Below are positions 54,004-64,000 of a stretch of 64,000 bases of DNA, piece by piece. The notes under the pieces are model-generated. The model was given only the letters and a program-made list of their open reading frames with translations. It was not told where the DNA came from and ran no database searches. Every line of letters starts with the position of its first letter. Position 1 is the stretch's first letter. The position numbers were made by a program, and so were the translations under genes. Origin of the DNA: Zoroaster sp. YZ-2022 (taxonomy: Eukaryota > Echinodermata > Asteroidea > Forcipulatida > Zoroasteridae); assembly GCA_029582265.1 (NCBI GenBank), contig CM055819.1, forward strand, positions 34,851,288-34,915,287, given 5' to 3'.

Positions 54004-56982
54004 ATGCCTGTTTCTATTGATGTATGGCGTATGAGAATAGGGAAGTTCAAAATGCCTCCATCCAAGTTATCACGGAAACTTGGCCAGCTACACGAGTGGC
54101 AGAGTGATGTTTCTCCCCCATCAGCAAGTGTTTTTCTTTACCTTCTTGTCACCTTTGTAATGGGAGCTCATCTTGTGATCCAGCCATCTACACAAGATGT
54201 ACATGTACATGACAATCATGGGTTTCAAATGATTGACCAGCATTCATTCATCCCATACTTGCGAGTAGATCTTCTTTTGGCCGGTGACGTGGAGGAAAAT
54301 CCAGGACCAACACCCCTTCTTAGTGAGGATGACCTTCTAACTCTTAAGTCAGGGGAAGAGCTGGTTGAAAAACCCTCATCACTTCTGAACAAACATATCA
54401 TCCAGTTGTACCAACTGAAAAAGCAAAACCAGTCGATAACATGGGGAGACGTTGTTCTGTGGCTGGCACAGCTGATGGACAAACAAGTCACTGAACTTCC
54501 CAGCGAATCTGCAATTCAGAACCAGTGGAATCGAATGAAGGTAGAAAAACAGAAGGTAGAAAAACAAAACTTAGCTAAAACCATCCGTAAGAGTCCAGAG
54601 AAGCTTCAGCTGTGGCAAGAAACACAATATACGCTGCCTGTTCCAAGAGGACCCCTGGGTCCCCGGCCAAAGATTACATCACCAACCCATCAGAAGTGCA
54701 AGCGTTGCAAGATTCGAACGTTACTCTTGCTAAAGAAGTTCATCAGCTGACTGGGGAAAAGGAAACATTATTAAAGGAGAGACCATCACCTCACAAGCTT
54801 CAAGTAATGACACGAAAAGAAAAGCGTCATCAAAAGCTCATCAGAAAGCAGTGTGACAGCCTGACTAAACTGACTGATGAACTTAAAGCAAAGGAAAGGA
54901 AAATGTTGTCATTGAAAAAGAAGAAACGCTCATTGATCATGGAAAGAGACCGCCTTCAAAAGAAGACCCGAAAGATGGATGAACCGCAGGATCCTGACAA
55001 AGTCCTTCAACAACTTGAAGAACAACTCAACACAGCAAAAACTCATATTCTAGATTTGCAAGAAGCAAATGCAGAATTACAGCATCAGCTCAAGAGGAAG
55101 GAGTCGACAGTAGTACATTTAATGACTCAAAACGACAAAGGGCGGATGTGTTATAGTCCTGAAGCACGTCTGTGTGTGTATCAACTCTTGTCACTGCACA
55201 TAAGCTTTGATAACATTGGTAAAGCCATCAATGCTGTGTTAGGCCTATTAGGTAAAGCAGCCGACCATTTACCTTCAGGACGTACTGTTTCGCATATGAA
55301 CGACGAGCGGTTACTAATTTCCCAGAGACAGATGCAGGAACTTTCAGAGAAGCCCAATCTTACTTTGGCTACAGATGAAACCCCAAAAGAGGGTGACATT
55401 TACATGACATATACCATCAGTGATGACGAAAATTCTTTTGTTTTAGGACTTAGAGAAATAGTTTCAAAGAGTGCAGAGGACACCCTTGAAACTTTGAAAG
55501 TCATTCTCGATGACATCACTGAAATTGTGATGAAGTGGCACCAGACAGTGAAACAGGCAATACCGGTAAACAAATTCTATGTCAAATAAAAAATACTATG
55601 AGTGACCGGGCAGCAACAGAGGCAAAATTTAATGATGTCCTTTAAACGTACAGGGAGTCATGTCTCCCACTCTATAAAGATGGGTGGGATAAATTTTCAA
55701 AGTCGGCCCAAAACAAATTAATAGAGATGAACAATTTTTTCTGTGGTTTACATCTTTTGGTATCTATGGCTGAGACAATAAGTAAATCCTTCAAGAATTT
55801 TGAGAAAGTTCGATTGGAGGGAGGCCGTGTTGGTGCCGTTTCATTGTCTGGTGTCACAATATTTGGATCGGACAGTGGTACAATTAGGTTAGTAAGAAAC
55901 GCCTGTAAAGCCTTGGCAAAAGGAGCAGACGAAAAAAGTGGATGCCACAGGGCATGGAAGACATACATGGTCCATAATGGTATTACCAAACGCTATTTAC
56001 AGAACTTTAGAGGAAATCGGTTCAACATAGTTTTTCTTTTAGGTGGTTGTGTTTTTCATCTACATGACCATATCTTTGATTTCCTTCAAAATATTCATGG
56101 TCAAAGCAATGCATTATTAAAGGTACATTGTAGTTCATGCCGACATCCAGGTTCCACTCTTTTTAGCTGGCTGTAAAGTTTTAGGAATTTTGAATAAACT
56201 AATAACAGCACCACTTTGGCGTTTAACAGAGGACAGTGGTCACATTTTAGACATGTGTGACCACTACACCAAATTAGACAAATTTCTAAATGAAATTTCT
56301 ACATCCAATGAAAAGTTGACAGAATTTGTTCAATGTGAGAAGTCGTGTTTTTCAGAAACACTTATCACTAAGGATGAAATTTTTGATTCTTTAGCTAAAC
56401 CATGGGTCCATGATAATATTGTAATTGCTATGATGCAGCATACTCTTGTTGCATTGAAACAACTTGTATCTAGAGTTACAAAAGATTATCTACCAGGAGG
56501 TAAAATTCATGTGCAACAGGACGATAAGATATTTGAGGGAGAGACATTGTCTACTCCTAAACACAACAAACTTCCGGAGCGAGTTTTTGGTTACTTAGGG
56601 TTTTTACTTGGTAAAAGACCTAATTCAAGTGCCATTGCTAATGAAGCACAAGTAATGTTTGTTTTAATAAGACAGCGGACTACATCTCCTCTCTCTCTTC
56701 TGAGAAAATGGAAAAACTTGTAACTGAAGCAATGAGCAGCAGCAAAGATCTGCGGGGAAAAATGAAACAGTGAGATAAACAAAGACAACAGGAACTTGTT
56801 AAAAGGCAAATCGAAAAGCAAAGAAAAAGGGAAACGTATGATCAAAATAAAATCAAACGTAAGGAAGAACTGACATGTATTATTATTGATGCTGGTTTAT
56901 GGCAAACTCGTGCTAAAGTTGATGAAAAAATGAACGAATGTACTACAAACAAAGAGAAATATGAAGCATGTAAACGACAAAT
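54004..56982 (+). pseudogene. Copy C: 2A-leader LPGG/PERVFGYL protein, main part
   Basis: MPVSIDVWRMRIGKF opens a leader with a hydrophobic segment (SVFLYLLVTFVMGAHLVI), then the 2A motif at 54283-54309. Next come KHIIQLYQLKKQNQSITWGD (shared with gene B), a frame change near 54660, a long coiled coil (54720-55140), a domain ending in LATDETPKEGDIYMTY (about 55360-55400), MSDRAATE (55598), a TAA near 55645, MNNFFCGLHLLVSMAETISK, GADEKSGCHRAWK, RFNIVFLLGGCVFHLHDHI, LITAPLWRL, YLPGGKIH, KLPERVFGYLGFLLGKRPN, then a basic helical tail up to the insertion at 56983. About five frame or stop lesions are visible, so it is dead but young-looking. Confidence 0.85.
54283..54309 (+). other. 2A ribosome-skipping motif of copy C (GDVEENPGP)
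   Basis: G-D-V-E-E-N-P-G-P, identical to the core of the best-known active 2A peptides. It is preceded by YLRVDLLLA, the kind of helix-forming run typical of active 2A sequences. The upstream product would be about 100 residues. Confidence 0.92.
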
Positions 56983-57367
56983 GGTCAATTCCACACCAAC
57001 TGTGACATGACTGACAAAATTTCAAATTGATTTTACAATTTTTTTCTCCTCTATTGTTTGTAAGGGGTATACCTATATTTAATGATTCTGAAATGATATT
57101 ACCTCAAAAAATTTTTTTTAGTTGTTATATCATTATTTGAATATGGACGCACAAAAGGACGATTTATTGCAAATTTGGCATGAAAAAAAGTAGGTCATGA
57201 AGGTGCTTCAGTTTTCACATAAAATTGTACTTTGGGAATGCTACTTTAGATATTTAGTTATGACAAATAAAGCTTCTAATGAAAAGAAAAAGAAAAAAAT
57301 TGATATCCCTGCCCGTAGCGCAATACGAGTAATTATTTTCCCGTTCTATTTTTCCATGGGACTGTGT

Positions 57368-57556
57368 AACGTCCGTAACGTTTTGTGCATTTTTTTAAGC
57401 TGTAAAGAAAAATAATTGACTAACTATTATAATACCACATATTTACTGCAAATTCCTGTTGGGTTAAATTATAGAGCAACAAATTTTGAATTACAACAAT
57501 TAGAAATAGGCTAACGAGCGTTACGGACGTTACTTAAATTGTTACGGACGTTACGT
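57368..57556. repeat. Left subterminal repeats (GTAACGTCCGTAAC)
   Basis: One copy in one orientation near 57368, and two in the other (GTTACGGACGTTAC) near 57515-57553. Likely transposase binding sites. Confidence 0.7.
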
Positions 57557-58345
57557 TACAGCTTCTGCTTGAGGCATAGAGAGCTCTTTGAGCTATGACC
57601 CCTCTTCAAAAATGGTTTAGTCCAGTGCAGCTACTTTGCTACATATATGTACACACTACATGCAAGCATTGTAAACACTGCCTGCAGCATGTATGTTGAC
57701 CCCTAAGGCAACCTGACCTGCTGCATCTCCTCAGAATGAGCACATGTATATTGATGAGCACATGTTACTCTTCACTGCAAGTTAGACCTGAAGGAAATCT
57801 GCTGTCCTCATTTCTTTTGACATTTAGGTGAGTTTTAACATTTTATATCATGATAATTGTTGATAAAAAAATGTACATGAATGTCATGTCATCTAGTTAT
57901 TCTTAAACAGCCTGTAGGCCTTTTGATTTTTTAATGACATTTTAGCCTAAACAAAATAAATGTGTTAACAATCCTTTGAACAAGAGTTCTGATTGTGAAT
58001 ATAAGAGCATGCACATCTGTTATCTGCAATTATAATAGGCCTGGTCATTTACGTGCAAGACTGATACCCTTCACTAAGTTCCTCAAAAAGGGGGAAAATA
58101 AAAGTAACAAAATAAAGTAAAAATAAAAAGTTTCTCAAAATGGATTGGATTATAATATTAATTAAATTAGTTAATATCCAGTATTCAAGTTGTCAATGAA
58201 TTTTAGAAATGTGGTCAGTTAACATTTCACATTAATTTTTCCCTTTTTTACAATATGTTGGTTAAACACTAAAATAATTGTTTATGTCTTTTAGTAATAA
58301 TTTTAAAGTATTACAGATTTTCATTGTGCCTGATTATATTTCAGA

Positions 58346-61072
58346 ATGGCAAAGACAGGTAAAGAGCGTGCCAGGGAGTGTCGTGAGAGACGCAAACAAA
58401 ATCGTGAAAAGTTTGAGGAATATAAGAAGAAAGATGCTTCGAGGAAAAAGACTGAACGTCAAAAGAAAATACTGTCACCAATTGAGCGTTGTGATCAGAG
58501 AACCAGTGTCCGCAACCGAGTTAGAAAACATAGGCAGCTCAAAGCTAAGCAGGCAACACCACAAGGTTCCACTCCAGTGTACAAGCGAGTTAACTCTTTA
58601 GGGAAAGCTCTGAGCCGAGCTAAACAAGCACTACCCAAAAGCCCACGGAAAAGGTGCCGGGTTCTCACATACTTGGTGAATGAAAATGTACAACTGGTCC
58701 AACCAAAGCCAAAAAAATTAGCCAGCCATGAAATAACACAAGAGATCATACAATCAATCAAGGATTTCTATCAAAGAGATGACATATCCCGTCAAGCTCC
58801 TGGAATAAGAGATCATATCATAGACAGGCAGAATGGATCGAAAACCACAATCCAGAAGAGATACATGGCAATGACAGTTGCAGAAGCATATCAGATTTTC
58901 AAAGATAAGAACCCTGATAAAGTGGTTGGGAAGGCCAAATTTGCAAGTGAGAAACCACAGCATGTCATAAGGGAAAGCGAAACCCCAAGAAATGTCTGTT
59001 TGTGCCGTTACCACGAGAACATCAACCTTCAGCTACAAGCACTTCATGAACAGATTCCAGAAGTATTTCCATTGTACACCAGCGCATTTACAAGTCAATG
59101 CGTATGTGATGACAAGTCTTATGAATGTATGTATGGTGAATGCATGGCATGTGGTGAGTTGCAGGTGTTCAATGAGATGTTTACAGCCAAAGTTGCCCAA
59201 GATAAATTGATGTCGCCTGTGACTTGGAAGAGATGGGATGCTTGTGAAGGAAGGATGGTGAGAGTGCTGAAGGAAGGAACCTTGGAAGATCGTTAGTGGA
59301 GTTCAGTGATGACCTACCCAAGTTCCTCATCCACAGCTTGGTGAAACGAGAGCAGAGCAAGATATTTGAGGACATAAAAGCTGAAGCAAAATATAGTGAA
59401 ACGACGGCTGTGCTACAAGTTGACTTTGCCGAAAACTTTGCAGCAGTATGGCAAGATGAAGTGCAGAGTGCTCATTGGCACCAGAAGCAGGTGACCGTTT
59501 TCACTGCGATGTCATGGGGCTATGCAAAGGATCAGTCATTTGCTCTGGTTTCTGACAGCCTCGAGCATGACAAGGTTACCGTGAACTGTTATATCACAAA
59601 CCTTCTGCTGGAACTAAAAGAAATCTACACAGATCTGAAGGAAGTGCACATATTCAGTGATGGTGCTGCATCACAATTTAAGAACAAGTTTGTTTTTAAA
59701 TTGTTATGCGTCTTGCAAGAAAAGCTAAAGCTCAACTTGACCTGGCATTTCTTTGCTACGTCACATGGCAAGGGCGCTGTTGATGGGATCGGAGCAGCAT
59801 CAAGCGCAAGGCCCTCAACATGGTGAAAACCAGGAGAGCTACCATCACAAATGCTCATTCCTTTGTTTGTGCCACAGAAAACTCTGAAAAAATAAAAGTC
59901 ATCTACATATCAGAGGAGAAAATCAGCGAGGCTAAAGCAGACAACAACTTGACAGCTGTGTGGGAAAATGCACCCGCTGTACCTGGCACGCTATCTTTGC
60001 ACTATTTATCTCCACAAGAAAATGGTCAGATAGCCTACAAACCATATTCCACGGCATCAAATGAACTGCGAAAGCTCAAGCAAGTGTACACTGAACAAGA
60101 GCAGCTAGAAGCAGTAGACAAGGAAAGTGAAGCAGTAGACAAGGAAAGTGAAGCAGTAGACCAGCAAAGTGACGCAGAAGAGCAAGGTGAAGCAGTAAAC
60201 CAGCAAAGTGATGCAGTAGACCAGCAAAGTGAAACAGAAGAAGAGCAATGTGAAGCAGTAAACCAGCAAAGTGAAGCAGTAGACCAGCAAAGTGAAACAG
60301 AAGAAGAGCAAAGTGAAGCAGGCGACGAACGAAGTGAAGCAGCAGACCAGCAACAGGTAGCAGATGACCAGCATGTTGGAGGTACATGTAAATACTACGT
60401 ATACATTTTGATGAGACCAAGCCTTTTGAAAACCAAACCTAGTCTTTTCTCTGTTCATTTTACTTTGAAATATTATTTAGAAAAAAATAAATAAAATAAA
60501 AAATAAAAAACTCTACAACACTTGTTTCAAAATATTAATTTTGTCATGATATTATTTTTCAGTTGAAGCTGAAGCAAGCGTAAACCTGGATATTCAAGAT
60601 TTTGTGGCTGTGTGGGTAAAAAGAGCCGGGAAAAAGGCATCGAACCAATTGTTTGTTGCAAAGGTAAGCCTGTTGTTGTTGTTGTCGTCGTCGTCGTCGT
60701 CGCCATCATCATCAATAAAGAAATCAAACTAAAAAATAGAATGCAAAATATAACAAACAAACAAAACAACCTTATTTTAATACCAACTTGCAAATGTATT
60801 ATAATGTGATTTCCTCTAATTTGCTAAGAATTCTCAACTTATTCCTTTTCATTTTGTAGGTTGTCTCCAAGCATGATGAACAATATGGCGTTTCCTACAT
60901 GATTAAACAAAACCATCTATACACTTGGCCTGCAGGAGTGGAACAAGTCTTCATTCACCCCAAAGAAGATATCATTGCTAAGTTGGACTCACCCAAAATT
61001 GTGATGATGGGGAGCAGGCTTTTGTTTGATATAGATATCAAGAAGGCTGAAGTAGCTTTCCATAAATCTTGA
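58346..61072 (+). pseudogene. FAEN-family DDE-like transposase of the nested element
   Basis: The start at 58346 follows TTTCAG. Exon 1 has RERR-type basic repeats, SLGKALSRAKQALPKSPRKR, IKDFYQRDDISRQAPG and a Cys/His cluster (VCLCRYHENINL, CVCDDKSYECMYGECMACG). After a frame change near 59290 it has LQVDFAENF, VHIFSDGAASQFKNKF and FFATSHGKGAVDGIG, a plausible D-D catalytic arrangement. A second frame change near 59800 leads to SIKRKALNMVKTRR and an acidic Gln/Glu repeat (60108-60350). Exon 2 is 60563-60663 and exon 3 60860-61072, ending VAFHKS; introns are GT/AG and the phases fit. Two frame lesions make it inactive. Role inferred: transposase of this element. Confidence 0.7.
60108..60350 (+). 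repeat. Minisatellite coding for Glu/Gln-rich repeats
   Basis: Imperfect 21-bp units code EAVD(K/Q)(E/Q)S. The run lies between the catalytic domain and the last exons of the FAEN gene. Confidence 0.8.
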
Positions 61073-61480
61073 GCCTAAAGCAACTGTCTCTTTCCAGTTT
61101 GAGAAAACGATACAACTTAAAAATCAGACAAATGTACATATGTTACAGACAAGTTTACACAATTATACTTTCAATAGATTATGGTAGTTGCTATGGAGCA
61201 GAATTGAACATGACCTGCTAGAACTTTTGTTCGTCATTTCATTTACTAGTATAGACTCATTGTTTTGTATAGATCTGTACAAGTAGAATTAGCGATAAGC
61301 CTAACTATGATAAACCTACGACTTAGGAATGTGGGCATGAGAAGACAGCACTATAGATACATGTACACAATTTCTTATAATTATATAGTTTGAGCATAGA
61401 TGCATACATATATAACTTGGATTTATAATTATAATTAAAAAGAACAGTTCTTTACAGTTGTTTTTCATTACATTTCATAC
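61073..61480. other. 3' non-coding part of the nested element
   Basis: AT-rich, no gene. Confidence 0.4.
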
Positions 61481-61878
61481 ATGTAACGTCCGTAACACTA
61501 AAATGTAACGTCCGTAACAGCATTAATTAACGTAATTAGACAATACAGGAGTGTTTTTTTCCCACTTGCAATTCATGTCTACATAGAATGAAGTCAGACC
61601 TACTTCAACATAGTAAGTAAAAAAAATGAAGGAAGTAAATTCACAGAGTTTTACTAACATGTACCAAATGTCAAAAAGTCATGTCATAACGCGTAACGCT
61701 CGTTTCTTATGCTTGTGGCTAATTAATCAATTAAGCTAAAACAAAGTTGCTTTATTATGTTAAACACTAGAGTGTATACTACAAGTATAAGAGAAAATAA
61801 ACTGTTCTTTCAACTGCAAGTAAGTTTGTTTATCAATTGAAAGTTGCAAGTTGCATGCAAACGTAACGTCCATAACAG
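61481..61878. repeat. Right subterminal repeats (GTAACGTCCGTAAC)
   Basis: Two copies at about 61484 and 61505, a diverged one (CGTAACGCTCG) near 61690 and CGTAACGTCCATAAC at 61863. All are in one orientation. Confidence 0.7.
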
Positions 61879-61889
61879 TGGAATTGACC

Positions 61890-62279
61890 AAATACAGTTC
61901 AGAAGAGAAGTTTTGAATCAGTTTGTTGATGGAGATAAGAAGTTTAAGTTTACAGAGCAAGGTAAACCTAAATCGTGGGATAAATTAAGAGACCATTTGT
62001 TTTCTTTTATTGATTCAGCTCTGTCAGTTAGTGAAGGACAATCTGTGCCCAAAACTACACCAGACCAGGACACTTTTGCGATCCCACTTCTTGTTGGTAA
62101 AAAGGTCAACCATTCATTTGGGACGGCTGATACAGAGAAAGTCGCATATGTCGGTAAAGTTATGTCAGGTACCAGGATTTCCTGATTGGTTTAATATTGT
62201 GTATGATAACGACGATGCTGTATATTCTTACAGACTAGTTGAGGACTATAAAGATGGCAACTTGGAAATAATCCCTTAA
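61890..62279 (+). pseudogene. C-terminal domain of copy C (after the nested element)
   Basis: IQFRREVLNQFVDGDKKF continues the frame broken at 56982. Then come FSFIDSALSV, FAIPLLVGKKVNHSF, a frame change near 62165, VPGFPDWFNIVYDNDDAVYS and a final DYKDGNLEIIP. Same domain as 4195-4600 in copy A. Confidence 0.8.
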
Positions 62280-62329
62280 GAATTTTAAAGAGTGACCACT
62301 GACAATGCCAGACTGAAAAAAAATCAAGT

Positions 62330-63600
62330 TTGTACTGTATTGGAATACGGAGATACTTTGATTTCAATTTGTTTACTACTTTGTTTACTTACCGTGCAAG
62401 TTGCCAGTTATAGGTAAACAAAAAGAAACATAAATAATTAACATGATGAATGTAATCTATCAATGAGCTTTTGAATTAATGTTCCTCACGAGTTGTACAA
62501 AAAGGGTTTACAAAACAATTGCAAATTTTGTCCGCATTGAGTTAATTCTATGATTTCAAGTTAATTAATGCACTTTAATTATTATCTTTGTTACCGTGGT
62601 AACATATTTGTATTTAATGAATGTCGATTACTTACTTTTATATCTTGTCATGTGCCACTTAAGTACTTATACACGTCAAAAAATCAAGTTTGTATGGTAA
62701 AGGAGTGCGGAGATACATTAATTTCAATTTGTTTACTATTTTGTTTACTTACCAAGCAAGTTGTGAATAATAGGTAAACAAAAAGAAACATCAATAATTA
62801 GCATGATTATTGTAATCTGTCAATGAACTTTTGAAGAAGATTTCTTCAAGAGTTGTATGAAATGACTGAATTGCAGAATTCGTCCTTATTTAGTTAATTT
62901 TCTGATTTTATGTTAATTAATGATTTTTTATTATTGTTTTTGTTGCCGTGGCAACATATTTGTATTTAATTAGTGTTAATTACTTATTTATTTATCTTGT
63001 TATGTGCTGTTACTTTAGTACTTGTATACCTCAAAAAATCAAGTCTGTACTGTCATGGAGTATGGAGATACATTGATTTCAATTTGTTTACTACTTTGTT
63101 TACGTTCGATGCAAGTTGCCAAATATAGGTAAACAAAAAGAAACATCAATAATTAGCATGATTAATGTAATTTGTCAATGAGCTTTTGAAATTATGTACT
63201 TTAATAGTTGTACAAACTGACTGAATAGCAGAATTCGTCCTAATTGAATCAATTCTATAATTAAAAAGTAATTAGTGTTTGTGAATTAATGTCCTCGTTA
63301 CCATGGCAACGAATCTCAATTTAATTAGTGCTAATTAATTATTTGATTACGGGTTTGTGATTCAATGTTTTATTACTACCAAATATGAAAATATCGTAAC
63401 AAAATAAATTTTCACTGAAAAGATATAAACAAAACAATTTGTTTACTTTTTTGTTTACTCTTGTCTTTAGCACAATGACTGTCTTTTATAACCATTATTT
63501 TACCATGAATGCCATAGACAAAACGGAACAGAATAAGTGGATTTTGGTAATCTGTACATTTACCTATCTCCGCAACCCCTCAACCGATTTTTTTCATTTC
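62330..63600. repeat. 3' tandem repeat array of copy C, about 355-bp period
   Basis: Units begin near 62323, 62680 and 63036 (AAAATCAAGT(T/C)TGTA), with TTTGTTTACTACTTTGTTTAC, AGGTAAACAAAAAGAAAC and a (C/T)GTTACC(A/G)TGG(C/T)AAC palindrome. A partial fourth unit follows at 63439. Homologous to the array after copy A. Confidence 0.85.
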
Positions 63601-63683
63601 AGCGTTGAAGTATGCAGGAAATAGACTGTTACATGCAGTTTTCAATTTTTCATTTCTGTCCCTATGCTGACTGTAAACAATTA

Positions 63684-64000
63684 AAACAGTAGGTCTAAAA
63701 CTAAGGGTAAAATATGGATATAGCAAATATTCTCAATGTTCAGATGTTGATCTCATAATGTTAAAGATACAATCATTTATTGATTTTTATTATTTGTTTA
63801 TTTATTTATTTGTTTACTTAATTGTTATAAGGCCATATAACAGTTTGTTTCAAATCACCCTCGCACATTGAAAATCATAGAAAATATAAAGGTTTATTTT
63901 AATTTAAAAAAACAAAAATTTAATTAAATATTTGATGAGATGATTTACACATATTTATTTATTACTGCATTCATTGTATTAGGCCTATATAAGTTCTTGT
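63684..64000 (+). repeat. 5' part of a second FAEN-family copy (III-2), cut by the window end
   Basis: CAGTAGGTCTAAAACTAAGG and about 310 further bases repeat 39625-39940, which precede the coding start of copy III-1. The gene itself would begin just beyond 64000. Confidence 0.85.

Larger units (their letters stand above)
56983..61889 (+). mobile_element. Nested DNA transposon, 4,907 bp, 12-bp inverted ends, AAAT duplication
   Basis: Left end GGTCAATTCCAC (56983-56994), right end GTGGAATTGACC (61878-61889), with AAAT on both sides (56979-56982 and 61890-61893). Removing it and one AAAT restores the copy C reading frame exactly (..KRQ-IQF..). The motif GTAACGTCCGTAAC and its complement recur near both ends. 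The element carries the FAEN gene below. A 4-bp target duplication is a feature of Sola-type elements among others; family membership is not proven. Confidence 0.92.
53114..63662 (+). mobile_element. Copy C element: 2A-leader LPGG family transposon, with nested insertion
   Basis: The left end GGGACCGAAACG (from 53114) and the complement of the right end GGGACAGAAATG (to 63662) match at 10 of 12 bases. TA lies on both sides (53112-53113 and 63663-63664). Without the nested 4,907-bp element and its 4-bp duplication it is about 5.6 kb. It holds an 890-bp 5' region, the coding region from 54004 and the 3' repeat array. Confidence 0.6.

Noticed and set aside
60076..60458. Minus-strand Leu/Phe-rich repeats that look like membrane segments
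   Set aside because: They are the antisense of the Glu/Gln repeat in the FAEN gene.

Overview
This is eukaryotic nuclear DNA from an animal, most likely a marine invertebrate. Frequent ACATGTA-type words, tRNA-derived SINEs with (TAA)n tails, CR1/L2-like LINE fragments and 2A-carrying mobile genes fit an echinoderm or hemichordate, but the sequence alone does not exclude amphioxus, a mollusc or a cnidarian. I see no convincing single-copy host gene. Almost every coding signal belongs to a transposon, an endogenous virus-like helicase or a multicopy transposon-like gene, and most copies are broken. Coding parts have introns with GT/AG borders, and no tRNA, rRNA or CRISPR is evident.

Layout. 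0-6 kb: the last exon of an unidentified gene, then copy A, a decayed gene with a DxExNPGP (2A, ribosome-skipping) leader, followed by its 3' array of about 365-bp tandem repeats. 6.8-8.75 kb: a complete piggyBac transposase. 9.1-12.2 kb: pieces of a related 'LPGG/PERVFGYL' core gene broken by a CR1/L2-like LINE, then a piece of a DDE-like 'FAEN' family gene. 12.5-17.35 kb: gene B, a multi-exon gene that reads leader - 2A - coiled coil - DDE transposase-like domain - zinc fingers with one visible lesion. 19.6-31.9 kb: SINEs, LINE ORF1, a dead piggyBac, tandem repeats and a roughly 102-bp minisatellite. 32-53 kb: a segmental duplication (33.74-39.62 kb and 46.25-53.11 kb) made of core-gene pieces, hAT transposase pieces and repeated superfamily-3 (SF3) helicase fragments. 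It carries the same hAT MITE at the same site in both halves. Between the halves lies a DUF6729-like multicopy gene split by a mariner-like element. 53.1-63.66 kb: copy C, a second 2A element of the copy A type, into which a 4,907-bp transposon with 12-bp inverted repeats and an AAAT target duplication has jumped.

Main biological point. Three copies carry the same N-terminal plan: a start motif of the form V/I-S-x-x-x-W-x-x-R-I-G-x-F, a hydrophobic segment, then D-[VI]-E-x-N-P-G-P. The plan is joined to two different downstream modules. In A and C this is the LPGG/PERVFGYL protein with TDET and MSDRAATE motifs; in B it is a DDE protein ending in zinc fingers. Translation is predicted to release a short membrane peptide and a separate transposase-like protein from one mRNA. 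Nested insertions allow a relative order of events: block duplication, then insertion of copy C, then insertion of the 4.9-kb element into copy C.
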